From an uncultured Chloroflexota bacterium (GTDB taxonomy: Bacteria; Chloroflexota; Chloroflexia; Thermomicrobiales; UBA6265): a stretch of 64,000 nt of DNA. The notes beneath the pieces are model-generated. The model did not search any database. It had not been told where the DNA came from and saw only the letters and a program-made list of their open reading frames with translations. Numbering within the stretch: position 1 is the stretch's first letter; every line of letters begins with the position of its first letter. The stretch is from NCBI GenBank assembly GCA_937901745.1, contig CALGSZ010000064.1, positions 8,978 through 72,977 of the forward strand, read 5' to 3'. Both the position numbers and the translations under genes were made by a program. Positions 10,577 to 21,059 of this stretch are shown here, one piece after another.

Positions 10577-11662
10577 ATGCGGTACGCGGCGATCACCGGT
10601 TGGGGCATGGCGGTCCCGGAGCGCGTCCTGACCAACGCCGATTTCGAGCGGATGGTCGAGACGAGCGACGAGTGGATCGTGACCCGCACCGGCATTCGAG
10701 AACGCCGCGTGGTCGGCCCGAACGATTCGACGACCTCGCTTTCCGTCGCCGCCGCCCGCCAGGCGCTCGATCGCGCTGGCCTCACCGCCGAAGACATTGA
10801 CCTCATCATCGTCGGCACGTGCACCCCAGACCAATTCCTCGTCTCGCAGGCGTGCCTCGTCCAGGCGGAGCTGGGCGGCAACGCCGGCGCGTTCGATCTG
10901 GGCGCGGCCTGCTCCGGGTTCGTCTACGCGCTCTCCGTCGGCACGCAGTTCATCCAGACCGGGACCTACGACCGCATCCTCGTCATCGGCGCCGATACCC
11001 TGACGCGGTTCGTTGATTACACCGACCGCACTACTTGTATCCTCTTCGGCGATGGCGCGGGCGCGGTCGTCATCGAGGCGACCGAGGAGCCGCGCGGTCT
11101 CCTTTCGACGGTGCTCGGCGCGGACGGCGCGGGCTACAAGCATCTTTACATCCCCGGCTGGGGCGCGTTCGTCCCGGAATCCGCCGGGATCTTCCCGGAG
11201 TACCGCCCGTACCTGCTGATGAACGGCAACGAGGTCTTCAAGTTCGCCGTGCGGATGATGGGCGACGCCGCCGCGGAAGCGGTCGAGAAGGCCGGCCTGA
11301 GCTTCTCCGAGATCGACATGCTCATCCCGCACCAGGCCAACGTCCGGATCATTGATGCCGCGGCCCGCCGGCTCGATCTCCCGCGCGAAAAGGTCTGGGT
11401 CAACATCGATCGGTACGGCAACACCTCCGCCGCCTCCATCCCCATCGCGCTCTGCGAGGCGGAGGCCGCCGGGCAGTTCAAGGAAGGGGACAATCTCGTC
11501 TTCGTCGCCTTCGGTGGCGGCTTGACCTGGGCGGCCGGCGTGGTCCGATGGGGAACGGCCGGCGTCTGCCGCGATCCCTCGTGCAGATCGGCGCGGTCCC
11601 AGCAGGTCAGCGGAGCGACAGCTGTCACCGGCGCGACGACTGGTTCTCCGAACGGGAGGTAA
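10577..11662 (+). CDS. fabH: 3-oxoacyl-ACP synthase III (beta-ketoacyl-ACP synthase III)
   Basis: 361 residues. Condenses an acyl-CoA starter with malonyl-ACP, the first step of fatty acid elongation. The Cys-His-Asn triad is intact: Cys112 in GAACSGFVY, His252 in IPHQAN and Asn282 in YGNTSAASIP. The C-terminus runs about 35 residues beyond the usual end (after VVRWGTAGV), with a low-complexity Ser/Thr/Gly tail. The stop codon overlaps the ribosome site of fabG three bases before its start, so the two are tightly coupled. A start upstream of 10577 is not needed, because MRYAAITGWG aligns with family N-termini. Confidence 0.95.
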   Translation: MRYAAITGWGMAVPERVLTNADFERMVETSDEWIVTRTGIRERRVVGPNDSTTSLSVAAARQALDRAGLTAEDIDLIIVGTCTPDQFLVSQACLVQAELGGNAGAFDLGAACSGFVYALSVGTQFIQTGTYDRILVIGADTLTRFVDYTDRTTCILFGDGAGAVVIEATEEPRGLLSTVLGADGAGYKHLYIPGWGAFVPESAGIFPEYRPYLLMNGNEVFKFAVRMMGDAAAEAVEKAGLSFSEIDMLIPHQANVRIIDAAARRLDLPREKVWVNIDRYGNTSAASIPIALCEAEAAGQFKEGDNLVFVAFGGGLTWAAGVVRWGTAGVCRDPSCRSARSQQVSGATAVTGATTGSPNGR

Positions 11663-11665
11663 GGG

Positions 11666-12427
11666 GTGGCAGAGGAAGGCGCTGCGGCGACCAGCAAGGT
11701 CGCCGTCATCACGGGTGGCACGCGTGGCATCGGATTGGCGATCGCCCGGCGGCTCGCGCGCGACGGCTTCGATCTCGTCATCTCCTACCGGGGAGACGAC
11801 GCCACGGCCGAGCAGGCACGCGCTGAGCTCGAGCAATCCGGGTGCCGCATCGAGGTGATGGCAGCCGACATCTCGACCGCCGATGGCGCGGGCTCGGTGA
11901 TCGAAGCGGCCATGCAGCACTTCGGGCGCATTGATGCGCTGGTCAACAACGCCGGCATCACCCGCGATACGCTCCTGATGCGGATGAGCGAAGAAGACTG
12001 GGACGCGGTGCTGACGACAAACCTGAAGGGCGCGTTCCTGTGCTCCAAAGCCGCCATCCGCCCGATGATCCGCCAGCGGTCTGGTCGGATCGTGAATGTC
12101 TCCTCCGTCGTCGGCCAGGTCGGGAACGTCGGCCAGGCGAATTACGCGGCGGCGAAGGCGGGCATCATCGGCTTCACGAAGGCGCTGGCGAAGGAGGTCG
12201 GCTCGCGCAACATCACTGTCAACGCGGTCGCTCCCGGCTTCATCCAGACGCGCATGACCGACAGCCTGCCGCAAGAGATCAAGGACATGCTGCTGAAGAA
12301 CACGCCGCTCGGCCGCTTCGGCACGCCAGAGGACGTTGCCGGCGCGGTGGCGTTCCTGGTCTCGGACGACGCGTCCTTCATCACCGGCCACGTGCTGACA
12401 GTGGACGGTGGCCTCTTCATGGCCTAA
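11666..12427 (+). CDS. fabG: 3-oxoacyl-ACP reductase
   Basis: 253 residues. Reduces 3-oxoacyl-ACP with NADPH, the second step after FabH. The NADP motif TGGTRGIG is at 16-23, followed by NNAGITRDTLLMRMSEEDWD (a hallmark of true FabG), the catalytic Ser in VNVSSVVGQVGN and Tyr-Lys in YAAAKAG. The C-terminal TVDGGLFMA is standard. The start is GTG with GGAGGT 5 nt upstream, nested in the fabH stop. Context (fabH, accC) favours the fatty acid role over the look-alike SDR genes elsewhere in this window. Confidence 0.95.
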   Translation: MAEEGAAATSKVAVITGGTRGIGLAIARRLARDGFDLVISYRGDDATAEQARAELEQSGCRIEVMAADISTADGAGSVIEAAMQHFGRIDALVNNAGITRDTLLMRMSEEDWDAVLTTNLKGAFLCSKAAIRPMIRQRSGRIVNVSSVVGQVGNVGQANYAAAKAGIIGFTKALAKEVGSRNITVNAVAPGFIQTRMTDSLPQEIKDMLLKNTPLGRFGTPEDVAGAVAFLVSDDASFITGHVLTVDGGLFMA

Positions 12428-12443
12428 CGAGCCGGGAGCCGAG

Positions 12444-12616
12444 ATGACCTCCGATCCCAGCCCATCCCCGACTGACGAAGGGGAGGAGCGCCAGGCCGAG
12501 CGGCCCGTCACCGGAGCGTCCGCGGGTCGCTCGCGCATGTCTCCGTCGCCCAGCGCGCGGCGCGGGGTGATGCGACGCGGCGGGACGAGAGTCAGCTCGA
12601 CGGACAGCTATCGGCG

Positions 12617-12635
<19 letters not shown>
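12444..12635 (+). CDS. Possible small Ser/Arg-rich protein overlapping accC start
   Basis: A 63-residue frame between fabG and accC starts at an ATG 17 nt after the fabG stop and overlaps the accC start by 19 nt. It begins MTSDPSPSPTDEGEERQ and is rich in Ser, Arg and Pro, with no recognisable domain. GGGAG lies about 7 nt before the ATG. It could be real and couple translation into accC, or be a chance frame in GC-rich spacer DNA. Confidence 0.25.
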
Positions 12636-14014
<1,379 letters not shown>

Positions 14015-14175
14015 GGGTCCGCGACTGGATCGGCACAGACAGCGCGCATTATCACGAGCGGGCAGACGTCGGATCGAAACGGTACGACGGGACGATGAGC
14101 TTGTCCCAATGATCGCGGGCAGAAGCCTGGCGCCGACAACACCCGCGTCAACGGCGATGGAGAGGAGAGCGAGCG

Positions 14176-14745
14176 ATGACTGATGGCGACGCACGCGCAC
14201 GACGAGAGCGCCGGTCGTCTTCCCCATCGCGCGGCAAGGCGGGGCAGGGCCGGCGCGGCGGGGCGCGTCCATCTCCGGGGACCATCCGCCATCAAGCGCG
14301 AATCCTCGCTCTGCAGATCCTGTTCGAGGTCGATCTCGCGCATCACGACGTGGAAGAGGTGCTGACGCGCACGTTAGAGGAGCAACCGGCGCCGCCCGAG
14401 ACGCGCCGGTACGTCGAGCGGCTCGTGCGCGGCACACTCGCCAACCTGCCAGATATCGACAGCCGCATCGAGGCAGCGGCGCCAGCCTTCCCCGTCCCCC
14501 AGCTCGCTTCTGTCGACCGCAACGTCTTGCGGCTCGCGATCTACGAGCTCCTGCGCGAGCCGGATGTCCCGACGAAGGCGGCGATCAACGAGGCGATCGA
14601 GCTCGCCAAGCGGTTCGGCGGCGACAATTCCGGCCGGTTCGTCAATGGCGTTCTCGGCACTGTCGTCGAGACGATTCCCGAACGCGCCGCGACGGTCCGC
14701 AAGGAGCCGGCCGACGCCGAGAGCGATCAGTCGCAAAGCGCCTAA
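14176..14745 (+). CDS. nusB: Transcription antitermination factor NusB with a basic N-terminal extension
   Basis: 189 residues. The NusB fold begins near residue 37 (RHQARILALQILFEVDL) and includes FPVPQLASVDRNVLRLAIYE and the signature VPTKAAINEAIELAKRFGG, ending FVNGVLG. NusB binds boxA RNA with NusE/S10 in rRNA antitermination. The first 36 residues are Arg/Ser/Gly-rich and probably disordered, absent from textbook NusB; a tail of about 20 residues is also extra. GAGAGGAG lies before the chosen ATG. It sits after accC with a 160-nt gap, so it may have its own promoter. Confidence 0.93.
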   Translation: MTDGDARARRERRSSSPSRGKAGQGRRGGARPSPGTIRHQARILALQILFEVDLAHHDVEEVLTRTLEEQPAPPETRRYVERLVRGTLANLPDIDSRIEAAAPAFPVPQLASVDRNVLRLAIYELLREPDVPTKAAINEAIELAKRFGGDNSGRFVNGVLGTVVETIPERAATVRKEPADAESDQSQSA

Positions 14746-14918
14746 TTTGGGCAGACGTAGCCCATCCCACCCGCTCTAGCCGGTGCTTTCGCAATGATCT
14801 TCGGTATCCTGGTGACCGTGTGGGCCCTCCGGCCACGCGATACGCCGACCCGCATGGCCGCCGGAGCGGCCGGGCTCACGTCGGCACACGCCGGCGACCG
14901 ATGACGAGGAGAGTGGCC

Positions 14919-15665
14919 ATGACCCTGCAGCATCGGCCGAGACTCGGCTCCCGGATCCTCCTCGGACTCCTCGTCGTGGCAATCGCCACTAGTTTCATCG
15001 CGTCACCAGTCGCCGCGCAGACACCGGAGGCGCACGGCACGCCGGAAACACGGGCCTTCCGGCTCCTGGCGCGGGTCAAATCCGACGAGTGGGCAGGGCT
15101 GGCGATGTCACAAGCGACGCCGGCGGCGGGCGAGGCGCTCGCTGGGGCGGAGCTGCTGGCAGCGCTGCGCTCCGGCGGCTTGGTCATCTTCTTCCGGCAT
15201 GCCGATACCGACTTCTCCCAGCTCGACAGCGATCCGATCGATCTGTCCGACTGCGCGACGCAGCGCAATCTCTCGGAGGAAGGGCGTGCCCAGTCGCGGC
15301 AGATCGGAGAAGCGATCGCCGCGCTCGGCATCCCGATCGGCGAGGTGCTGAGCAGCGAGCTATGCCGCTGCCGGGAGACCGCTGAGCTCGCCTTCGGCCG
15401 GGCGACGCTGACACCGGATCTATCATCGTTGCGGACGACCGCGACAGAGGCAGAAGAGCAAGAGCGGATCGAGGCGCTGCGCCGCCTCCTGGCGACTCCG
15501 CCCGAGCCCGGAACGAACACGGTTCTCGTCAGCCACCTCTTCAATATCCAGGGCGCGACCGGCATCAGCCTGGACGAGGGGGAAGCGGCGATCTTCCTCC
15601 CACTCGAGACGCCAGCCGGAACCGCGACGCCCTCACGCCGACCTAGTGCCAGCGGATCAGGATGA
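14919..15665 (+). CDS. Exported histidine phosphatase superfamily protein
   Basis: 248 residues. Signal peptide or anchor at 14-36 (ILLGLLVVAIATSFIA, then SPVAAQ). Histidine phosphatase motifs: FFRHADTD (the RHG motif reads RHA), LSEEGRAQSRQIGEAI, SSELCRCRETAELAFG and the second catalytic His in VLVSHLFNIQG. The substrate is unknown; the export signal suggests a periplasmic or surface phosphomonoester. The C-terminus after residue 215 is Pro/Ser/Thr-rich. ATG 14919 is preferred over 14901 because AGGAGAG lies 6 nt before it. Confidence 0.86.
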   Translation: MTLQHRPRLGSRILLGLLVVAIATSFIASPVAAQTPEAHGTPETRAFRLLARVKSDEWAGLAMSQATPAAGEALAGAELLAALRSGGLVIFFRHADTDFSQLDSDPIDLSDCATQRNLSEEGRAQSRQIGEAIAALGIPIGEVLSSELCRCRETAELAFGRATLTPDLSSLRTTATEAEEQERIEALRRLLATPPEPGTNTVLVSHLFNIQGATGISLDEGEAAIFLPLETPAGTATPSRRPSASGSG

Positions 15666-15780
15666 ACCAAAGCCTCTCCCCTTGCTTAGACGATCGAATG
15701 GCCCCGTCTGAGCAGGTGGTGACCCGCGTGACTCCCGCGCTCAGCCTGTTATCGTTCGTGCGTGGAAGGAGAGCGCGGCG

Positions 15781-18567
15781 ATGACCGGCACGCGCGCAGC
15801 GCCCTGGCTCCAAGACGCGACGACGGTTGCCGCTGAGCTAGGGACTGACGTTCGGCGTGGCCTAACCCAGGCTGAGGCGGCCACGCGCTTAGCTCGCTAT
15901 GGCCCGAACCAGCTCACGGCCACGGCGGCGATTCCGCCCTGGAAACGATTCCTTGCCCAGCTCGCCAGCCCTCTAATCTATCTCCTCTTCGCCGCGTTCG
16001 GGGTCTCGCTTGCCGTCTGGCTCGTCGAAGGCGGCGATGGCGTTCCCTATGAAGCGATCGTCATCATCACCATCGTTGGCCTCAACGCGGTGCTCGGCTA
16101 TGTCCAGGAATCACGCGCCGAGCGGGCAGTAGCGGCGCTCCAGCGCATGGCCGCCGCGACGGCGACCGTCGTCCGCGATGGTCGCGAGGAACGCATTCCG
16201 GCGGCTGATGTGGTGCCCGGAGACATCCTCATCATCCGCGAGGGAGACGTCGTCAGCGCCGATGCCCGCCTTGTGGAAGCGGCGTCGCTCACCGTCTCCG
16301 AAGCGTCACTGACGGGAGAGAGCGAGCCGGTCCTCAAGAGCGTCGAGCCGCTGAGCGGCGAGGTTGCCGTGGGCGACCGTGTGAACATGGTCTTCAGCGG
16401 CACGGCCGTCACACGCGGATCGGGCCGCGCGGTCGTGACCGCCACCGGCATGCACACGGAGATGGGCAACGTCGCCCAGCTTCTCGAGCGCACGGAGGAC
16501 GAGCGCACGCCGCTCCAGGTCGAAGTCGATCAGGTCGGTCGAGCGCTCGGCATCGCCGTCGTGGCGATCACCGTCATCGTCGTCGCCGCGATTCTGCTCA
16601 CCAGCGATATCGAGACCAGATCAGATATCGTCGCGATCTTCCTCGTCGGTGTCTCGCTGGCGGTGGCGGCCGTTCCCGAGGGGCTGCCGGCGATCTTATC
16701 CGTGGTCCTCGCCCTTGGCGTCCAGCGAATGGCTCGCCGACACGCGATCGTCAAGAAACTCTCCTCGGTCGAGACGCTCGGATCGGCGTCAGTGATCTGC
16801 TCCGACAAGACGGGCACCCTGACGCGGAATGAGATGACCATTCAGAAGATCGTGACCGCCTCTGGCGAGGTCGAGGTCACCGGGGCCGGCTACCGGCCGG
16901 AAGGTGAGCTGCGCGTCAACGGTCGCCCGCTCGATGATCCCATCCTGCTCGAAGAGGTCCAGTTCGTGGTGGCGGGCGGCTGCCTGGCCAGTTCAGCTTC
17001 CCTGCGCGAGGTGAACGGCGAGTGGATCATCCACGGCGATCCGACCGACGCCGCATTCCTCGTCGCAGAGGCCAAGATCGAAGGGCTATCCGAAAAGCGA
17101 GCCGCGCGATTCGAGCAGATCGGCGAGATTCCATTCAGCTCCGAGCGCAAGCTGATGAGTACCGTTCAAGTCGATCGGGCTCGCGATGGCGCGCCCATCG
17201 TCTTCACCAAGGGAGCGCCCGATGCCCTGCTCATGCGCTGCGCGGAAGAGTGGGTGGCTGGTCAGGTTCGACCGCTGACGGAAGCGCGCCGGGCGGAGAT
17301 TCTCGCAACAGTCGACCGTCTGGCCGACCTCGCCCTACGCACGCTGGCCGTCGCCTATCGCCCCGTTCCCTGCGATCCGCCGGTACCGGTAGACGAGTCG
17401 GTCGAGCGCGACCTGGTCTACCTCGGCGTGGTCGGGATCATCGATCCGCCGCGTGAGGAAGCGCGCGAGGCCATCGCGGTGGCTCACACCGCGGGCGTCC
17501 GCGTCATCATGATCACCGGCGACCATCCCCGCACCGCCATCCGCATCGCGAGCGATCTCGGCATCGCGGACCGAACGTCGCGCGTCATAACCGGCATTGA
17601 GCTCTCGCAGATCGACGACGCGACACTCGCGGAAGCTGCTCGGGACGTCTCGGTCTACGCCCGCGTCGAGCCGGAGCACAAGCTCCGCATCGTCGATGCG
17701 CTGCAGGCGAATCAGCAGATCGTCGCGATGACCGGGGACGGCGTGAATGATGCACCGGCGCTGAAATCGGCGGACATCGGCATCGCCATGGGCATCACCG
17801 GCACGGACGTGGCGAAGGAAGCCGCGGACATGATCCTCGCCGATGACAACTTCGCCACGATCGTCACCGCTATCCGCGAGGGCCGCGTCATCTTCGCCAA
17901 TATCCGGAGATTCCTGCGCTTCCTGCTGTCCTCGAACATCGGCGAAGTCCTAACGATGTTCCTCGGCGTGCTCCTGGCCGGGATCATCGGTCTCGATGAA
18001 GCCGACGAAGGGCTCGCCATTCCGCTGCTCGCCACCCAGATTCTTTGGATCAATCTCCTGACCGACGCCGCTCCCGCGCTGGCGCTGGGCGTCGATCCGC
18101 CGCCGGACGACATCATGCGCCGCCCGCCTCGCCGCCTCACCGATCGCGTGATCGATCGGCAGATGTGGATCAGCATCGGTTGGATCGGTTTCGTAATGGC
18201 AGTGGCGACCCTTGCGGCGCTCGATCTCCGCCTCAACGGTGGCATCCTCGGCGGCTCCGGAGACATCACCGAGGCGCGAACCGTCGCCTTTACCACGCTC
18301 GTCCTCGCCCAGCTTTTCAACTGCTTCAATGCGCGCTCGGATCGGGTTAGCGCCTTCTCTCACCTGTTCACGAACGCGGCCCTGTGGCTCGCCATCGCTG
18401 TTTCGTTCGCTCTCCAGATCGCTGTCGTGCAGTTGCCGTTTCTCAACGACGCCTTCGGCACGACGCCGCTCTCGCTGGACGATTGGCTCCTCTGCGCCGC
18501 GCTCGCGAGCGCCGTGCTGTGGGCAGACGAAGCCAAGAAGCTGGTCGAGCGATGGCTGGTCCGGTAG
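15781..18567 (+). CDS. P-type cation-transporting ATPase (type II, Ca2+/Mn2+-like)
   Basis: 928 residues, the right length for a type II pump with ten helices. Domains in order: N-terminal cation ATPase domain, actuator with TGES (178-181), M4 motif AVPEGLPAILS, phosphorylation site ICSDKTGTLT (Asp342), nucleotide-binding domain with FTKGAP, hinge MTGDGVNDAPALKSADIGI, and a C-terminal helical domain. PEGL in M4 and the long C-terminus place it with Ca2+-type and related pumps rather than heavy-metal pumps; the ion cannot be fixed from sequence. AAGGAG precedes the ATG. A GH65 phosphorylase and a UspA follow on the same strand. Confidence 0.93.
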   Translation: MTGTRAAPWLQDATTVAAELGTDVRRGLTQAEAATRLARYGPNQLTATAAIPPWKRFLAQLASPLIYLLFAAFGVSLAVWLVEGGDGVPYEAIVIITIVGLNAVLGYVQESRAERAVAALQRMAAATATVVRDGREERIPAADVVPGDILIIREGDVVSADARLVEAASLTVSEASLTGESEPVLKSVEPLSGEVAVGDRVNMVFSGTAVTRGSGRAVVTATGMHTEMGNVAQLLERTEDERTPLQVEVDQVGRALGIAVVAITVIVVAAILLTSDIETRSDIVAIFLVGVSLAVAAVPEGLPAILSVVLALGVQRMARRHAIVKKLSSVETLGSASVICSDKTGTLTRNEMTIQKIVTASGEVEVTGAGYRPEGELRVNGRPLDDPILLEEVQFVVAGGCLASSASLREVNGEWIIHGDPTDAAFLVAEAKIEGLSEKRAARFEQIGEIPFSSERKLMSTVQVDRARDGAPIVFTKGAPDALLMRCAEEWVAGQVRPLTEARRAEILATVDRLADLALRTLAVAYRPVPCDPPVPVDESVERDLVYLGVVGIIDPPREEAREAIAVAHTAGVRVIMITGDHPRTAIRIASDLGIADRTSRVITGIELSQIDDATLAEAARDVSVYARVEPEHKLRIVDALQANQQIVAMTGDGVNDAPALKSADIGIAMGITGTDVAKEAADMILADDNFATIVTAIREGRVIFANIRRFLRFLLSSNIGEVLTMFLGVLLAGIIGLDEADEGLAIPLLATQILWINLLTDAAPALALGVDPPPDDIMRRPPRRLTDRVIDRQMWISIGWIGFVMAVATLAALDLRLNGGILGGSGDITEARTVAFTTLVLAQLFNCFNARSDRVSAFSHLFTNAALWLAIAVSFALQIAVVQLPFLNDAFGTTPLSLDDWLLCAALASAVLWADEAKKLVERWLVR

Positions 18568-18575
18568 CCTGCCGA

Positions 18576-18599
18576 TGCTGGAGCGACGCGGCTCCAGCA
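18576..18599 (+). terminator. Hairpin after the P-type ATPase gene
   Basis: TGCTGGAGC pairs with GCTCCAGCA (9 bp) around loop GACGCG, starting 9 nt after the ATPase stop and 37 nt before the GH65 start. Without a T-tract it may only attenuate read-through into the phosphorylase gene. Confidence 0.45.
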
Positions 18600-18635
18600 A
18601 GGGGCACGTGAGCGACTCACGATGGAGGCGCCTTC

Positions 18636-21059
18636 ATGAGATCAAGATCGGAGCCGATCGCTGAAGGACCTCGGTCATCTGGGACGAGGGAACAGCCTAA
18701 GAGCACCTCGGGCGCCGCACCCCGTTGGGGCATCGCCATAGACGGCGTAGATCTTCCCGCCAGTCTCACCACCGATCCGACATGGGTCTTGGTCGAGGAG
18801 GGATTCACCCTCCCCCGCGAACACGAAGTGGAGTCGCGATTCGCCGTATCCAACGGCTACGTGGGCGTTCGCGGCTCCCTTCCGGAGGGCTCGCGCCTCT
18901 CCGCGCCCGCGACGTACGTGGCCGGCGTGTTCGACACCGTCTCGAACGGGAATCCCACGAACAGCGTCCCTGAGCTGGTCATCGCGCCGGATTGGACCTG
19001 CCTCCGGATCTCGGTGGAAGGCAGTCCACTGACGCTCGAAGCTGGCCACATCGTCGAGCACCGCCGCGTGCTGGATCTGCGGCAGGGAATCTTCTGGCGC
19101 GAGTGGCGGCACCGCGACGAGAACGGGCGGATCACCCAGCTTCACTTCCTGCGCCTCGCCTCCCTCGCCGACCGCCATGCGCTGGCACAATCCCTGACTA
19201 TCACGCCGGTGAATTACAGCGGCACGCTATGCGTCGAGGCCGTCATCGAGTCGAACGCGGGCGCCTCTCGCTCGCCAAGCGATCCGGCCATGGTTGTGTG
19301 GCGCACGGCGAGATCGAATGTCTCAATCGCGCTGGTCACGAGCGGCATTCTACGAGCCGGAAGCGACGATCCGATCTCGCCTATCACCGTCGAAGACGAC
19401 GGCCAGATCGTGCATCGGTGGGAATGGGAGGCGACGCTCGGCTCCACGTACCGCCTCGACCGGATAGCGACGATCTACACCTCGCGCAACAGCAAGCAGC
19501 CGGACGAGGACGCGGCTGCGCATATGCTGCGACTGCGAGATGAGGGCGTAGATCGCCTGGTGGCGGCGCACGTCGAGGCGTGGCAGCAGCGCTGGCAGGC
19601 GGCGGATGTGGTGATCGAGGGCGATCCATTGGCCCAGATCGCGCTTCGCTTCGCTATCTACCACCTGACCAGCGCCGCGAACCCGGAGAATCAGGCAGTC
19701 TCGATCGGCGCGCGAGCGCTCACGGGCCCCGGCTACAAAGGCCACGTCTTCTGGGACACCGAGATCTACCTCTTGCCGTTCTTTACCTACACCTGGCCGG
19801 CCGCAGCGCGGGCGATGCTCTGCTACCGGTACAGGACGCTGCCAGCCGCGCGGGAGCGGGCTCGCCAGATGGGGTATCGAGGGGCGCTCTACGCCTGGGA
19901 GTCGGCAGACACTGGCGAGGACGTGACTCCATCCATGGTCCTCTCTCCGACGGGCGAAGTCATTCGCATTCTCACCGGCGAGTTGGAGCACCACATCTCC
20001 GCCGACGTCGCCTATGCGGTCTGGCAATACTGGGAAGCCACGGGCGACGACGATTTTTTCCGCGACGCCGGCGCGGAAATCATCTTGGAGACAGCTCGAT
20101 TCTGGGCTAGCCGCGGCCAATTGGAGTCGGACGGGCGCTATCACATCCGCCAGGTAATCGGCCCGGATGAGTATCACGAGGACGTCGACGACAACGCGTT
20201 CACCAACGGCATGGCTCAGTGGAATCTGGAGCGCGGCGCGGAGACCGCCCGGATTCTGGCGGAACGCTGGCCGGAGCGCTGGCAAGACCTCGCCAGGCGC
20301 CTCGACCTCTCCGACGAGGAGATTCGTCGTTGGGAAGAGCTGGCGAACGCCATGTACTTCGATGTGGATCCGGACACCGGACTCATCGAGCAATTCGATG
20401 GCTTCTTCGACCTCGAATACATCGATCTCAACGAGTTTGCCGGCCGCCAATTGCCGATGGACGTCATTCTGGGGCGGGAGCGCATCCAGCGCAGCCAGGT
20501 CATCAAGCAGCCAGATGTCGTGCTACTGCTGTACCTACTCTGGGACCGCTTCTTGCCACGGACGCGCGAGGCGTGCTTCCGGTACTATGATCCACGAACC
20601 GGACATGGCAGCTCGCTTAGCCCGGCGATCCACGCATTGATGGCCGCTCGCCTGGGCGACACGACGTTGGCCCTTCGCTACCTCCAGCAGGCGGCCGAGA
20701 TCGATTTGGGCAACACAATGGGCAACACTGCCGGAGGCGTGCACATCGCCATGCTCGGCGGACTCTGGCAAGCGGTAGTCTTTGGCTTTGCGGGGGTGCA
20801 TTGGGAACCCGATTGCCTCGTGCTCGACCCGCATCTACCGCCCAGATGGCGCAGGCTGGCCTTCCCGCTCCAGTGGAGGCAGCGCAAGCTTCGCCTCGAC
20901 GTTACAGCTGAGCCAGAGGCGATCGCGATCTCCTTGGAAGGCGAGCCGATGCACGTCCGTCTCGCCGATGGGCCGGCGACGACGCTGATCCCAGGGAAAC
21001 GGCTCCAGATTCGCCGGACAAGCGGGCGATGGGAAGAGTGGCAGGAGGTGCCAGAATGA
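18636..21059 (+). CDS. Glycoside hydrolase family 65 disaccharide phosphorylase (first copy)
   Basis: 807 residues. GH65 enzymes phosphorolyse alpha-glucosides (trehalose, maltose, kojibiose, nigerose) to beta-glucose 1-phosphate. Visible: N-terminal beta-sandwich domain (about 40-320), the (alpha/alpha)6 barrel with GYKGHVFWDTEIYLLPFF, the catalytic acid Glu512 in IGPDEYHE, a glucose-binding region VIKQPDVVLLLYLL, and the phosphate-binding GHGSSLSPAIHA. A GH65 C-terminal domain closes the protein. The ESADTGEDVTP segment is typical of the kojibiose/maltose-like branch, but the acceptor is not certain. The stop overlaps the next ATG (ATGA), so it is translationally coupled to a UspA protein. 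No mutase gene is on this strand. Confidence 0.9.
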   Translation: MRSRSEPIAEGPRSSGTREQPKSTSGAAPRWGIAIDGVDLPASLTTDPTWVLVEEGFTLPREHEVESRFAVSNGYVGVRGSLPEGSRLSAPATYVAGVFDTVSNGNPTNSVPELVIAPDWTCLRISVEGSPLTLEAGHIVEHRRVLDLRQGIFWREWRHRDENGRITQLHFLRLASLADRHALAQSLTITPVNYSGTLCVEAVIESNAGASRSPSDPAMVVWRTARSNVSIALVTSGILRAGSDDPISPITVEDDGQIVHRWEWEATLGSTYRLDRIATIYTSRNSKQPDEDAAAHMLRLRDEGVDRLVAAHVEAWQQRWQAADVVIEGDPLAQIALRFAIYHLTSAANPENQAVSIGARALTGPGYKGHVFWDTEIYLLPFFTYTWPAAARAMLCYRYRTLPAARERARQMGYRGALYAWESADTGEDVTPSMVLSPTGEVIRILTGELEHHISADVAYAVWQYWEATGDDDFFRDAGAEIILETARFWASRGQLESDGRYHIRQVIGPDEYHEDVDDNAFTNGMAQWNLERGAETARILAERWPERWQDLARRLDLSDEEIRRWEELANAMYFDVDPDTGLIEQFDGFFDLEYIDLNEFAGRQLPMDVILGRERIQRSQVIKQPDVVLLLYLLWDRFLPRTREACFRYYDPRTGHGSSLSPAIHALMAARLGDTTLALRYLQQAAEIDLGNTMGNTAGGVHIAMLGGLWQAVVFGFAGVHWEPDCLVLDPHLPPRWRRLAFPLQWRQRKLRLDVTAEPEAIAISLEGEPMHVRLADGPATTLIPGKRLQIRRTSGRWEEWQEVPE

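Noticed and set aside
10499..12538. 679-codon minus-strand frame opposite fabH and fabG
   Set aside because: It is antisense to two certain genes, has Arg/Asp/His-rich composition typical of GC-rich shadow frames, and no domain.
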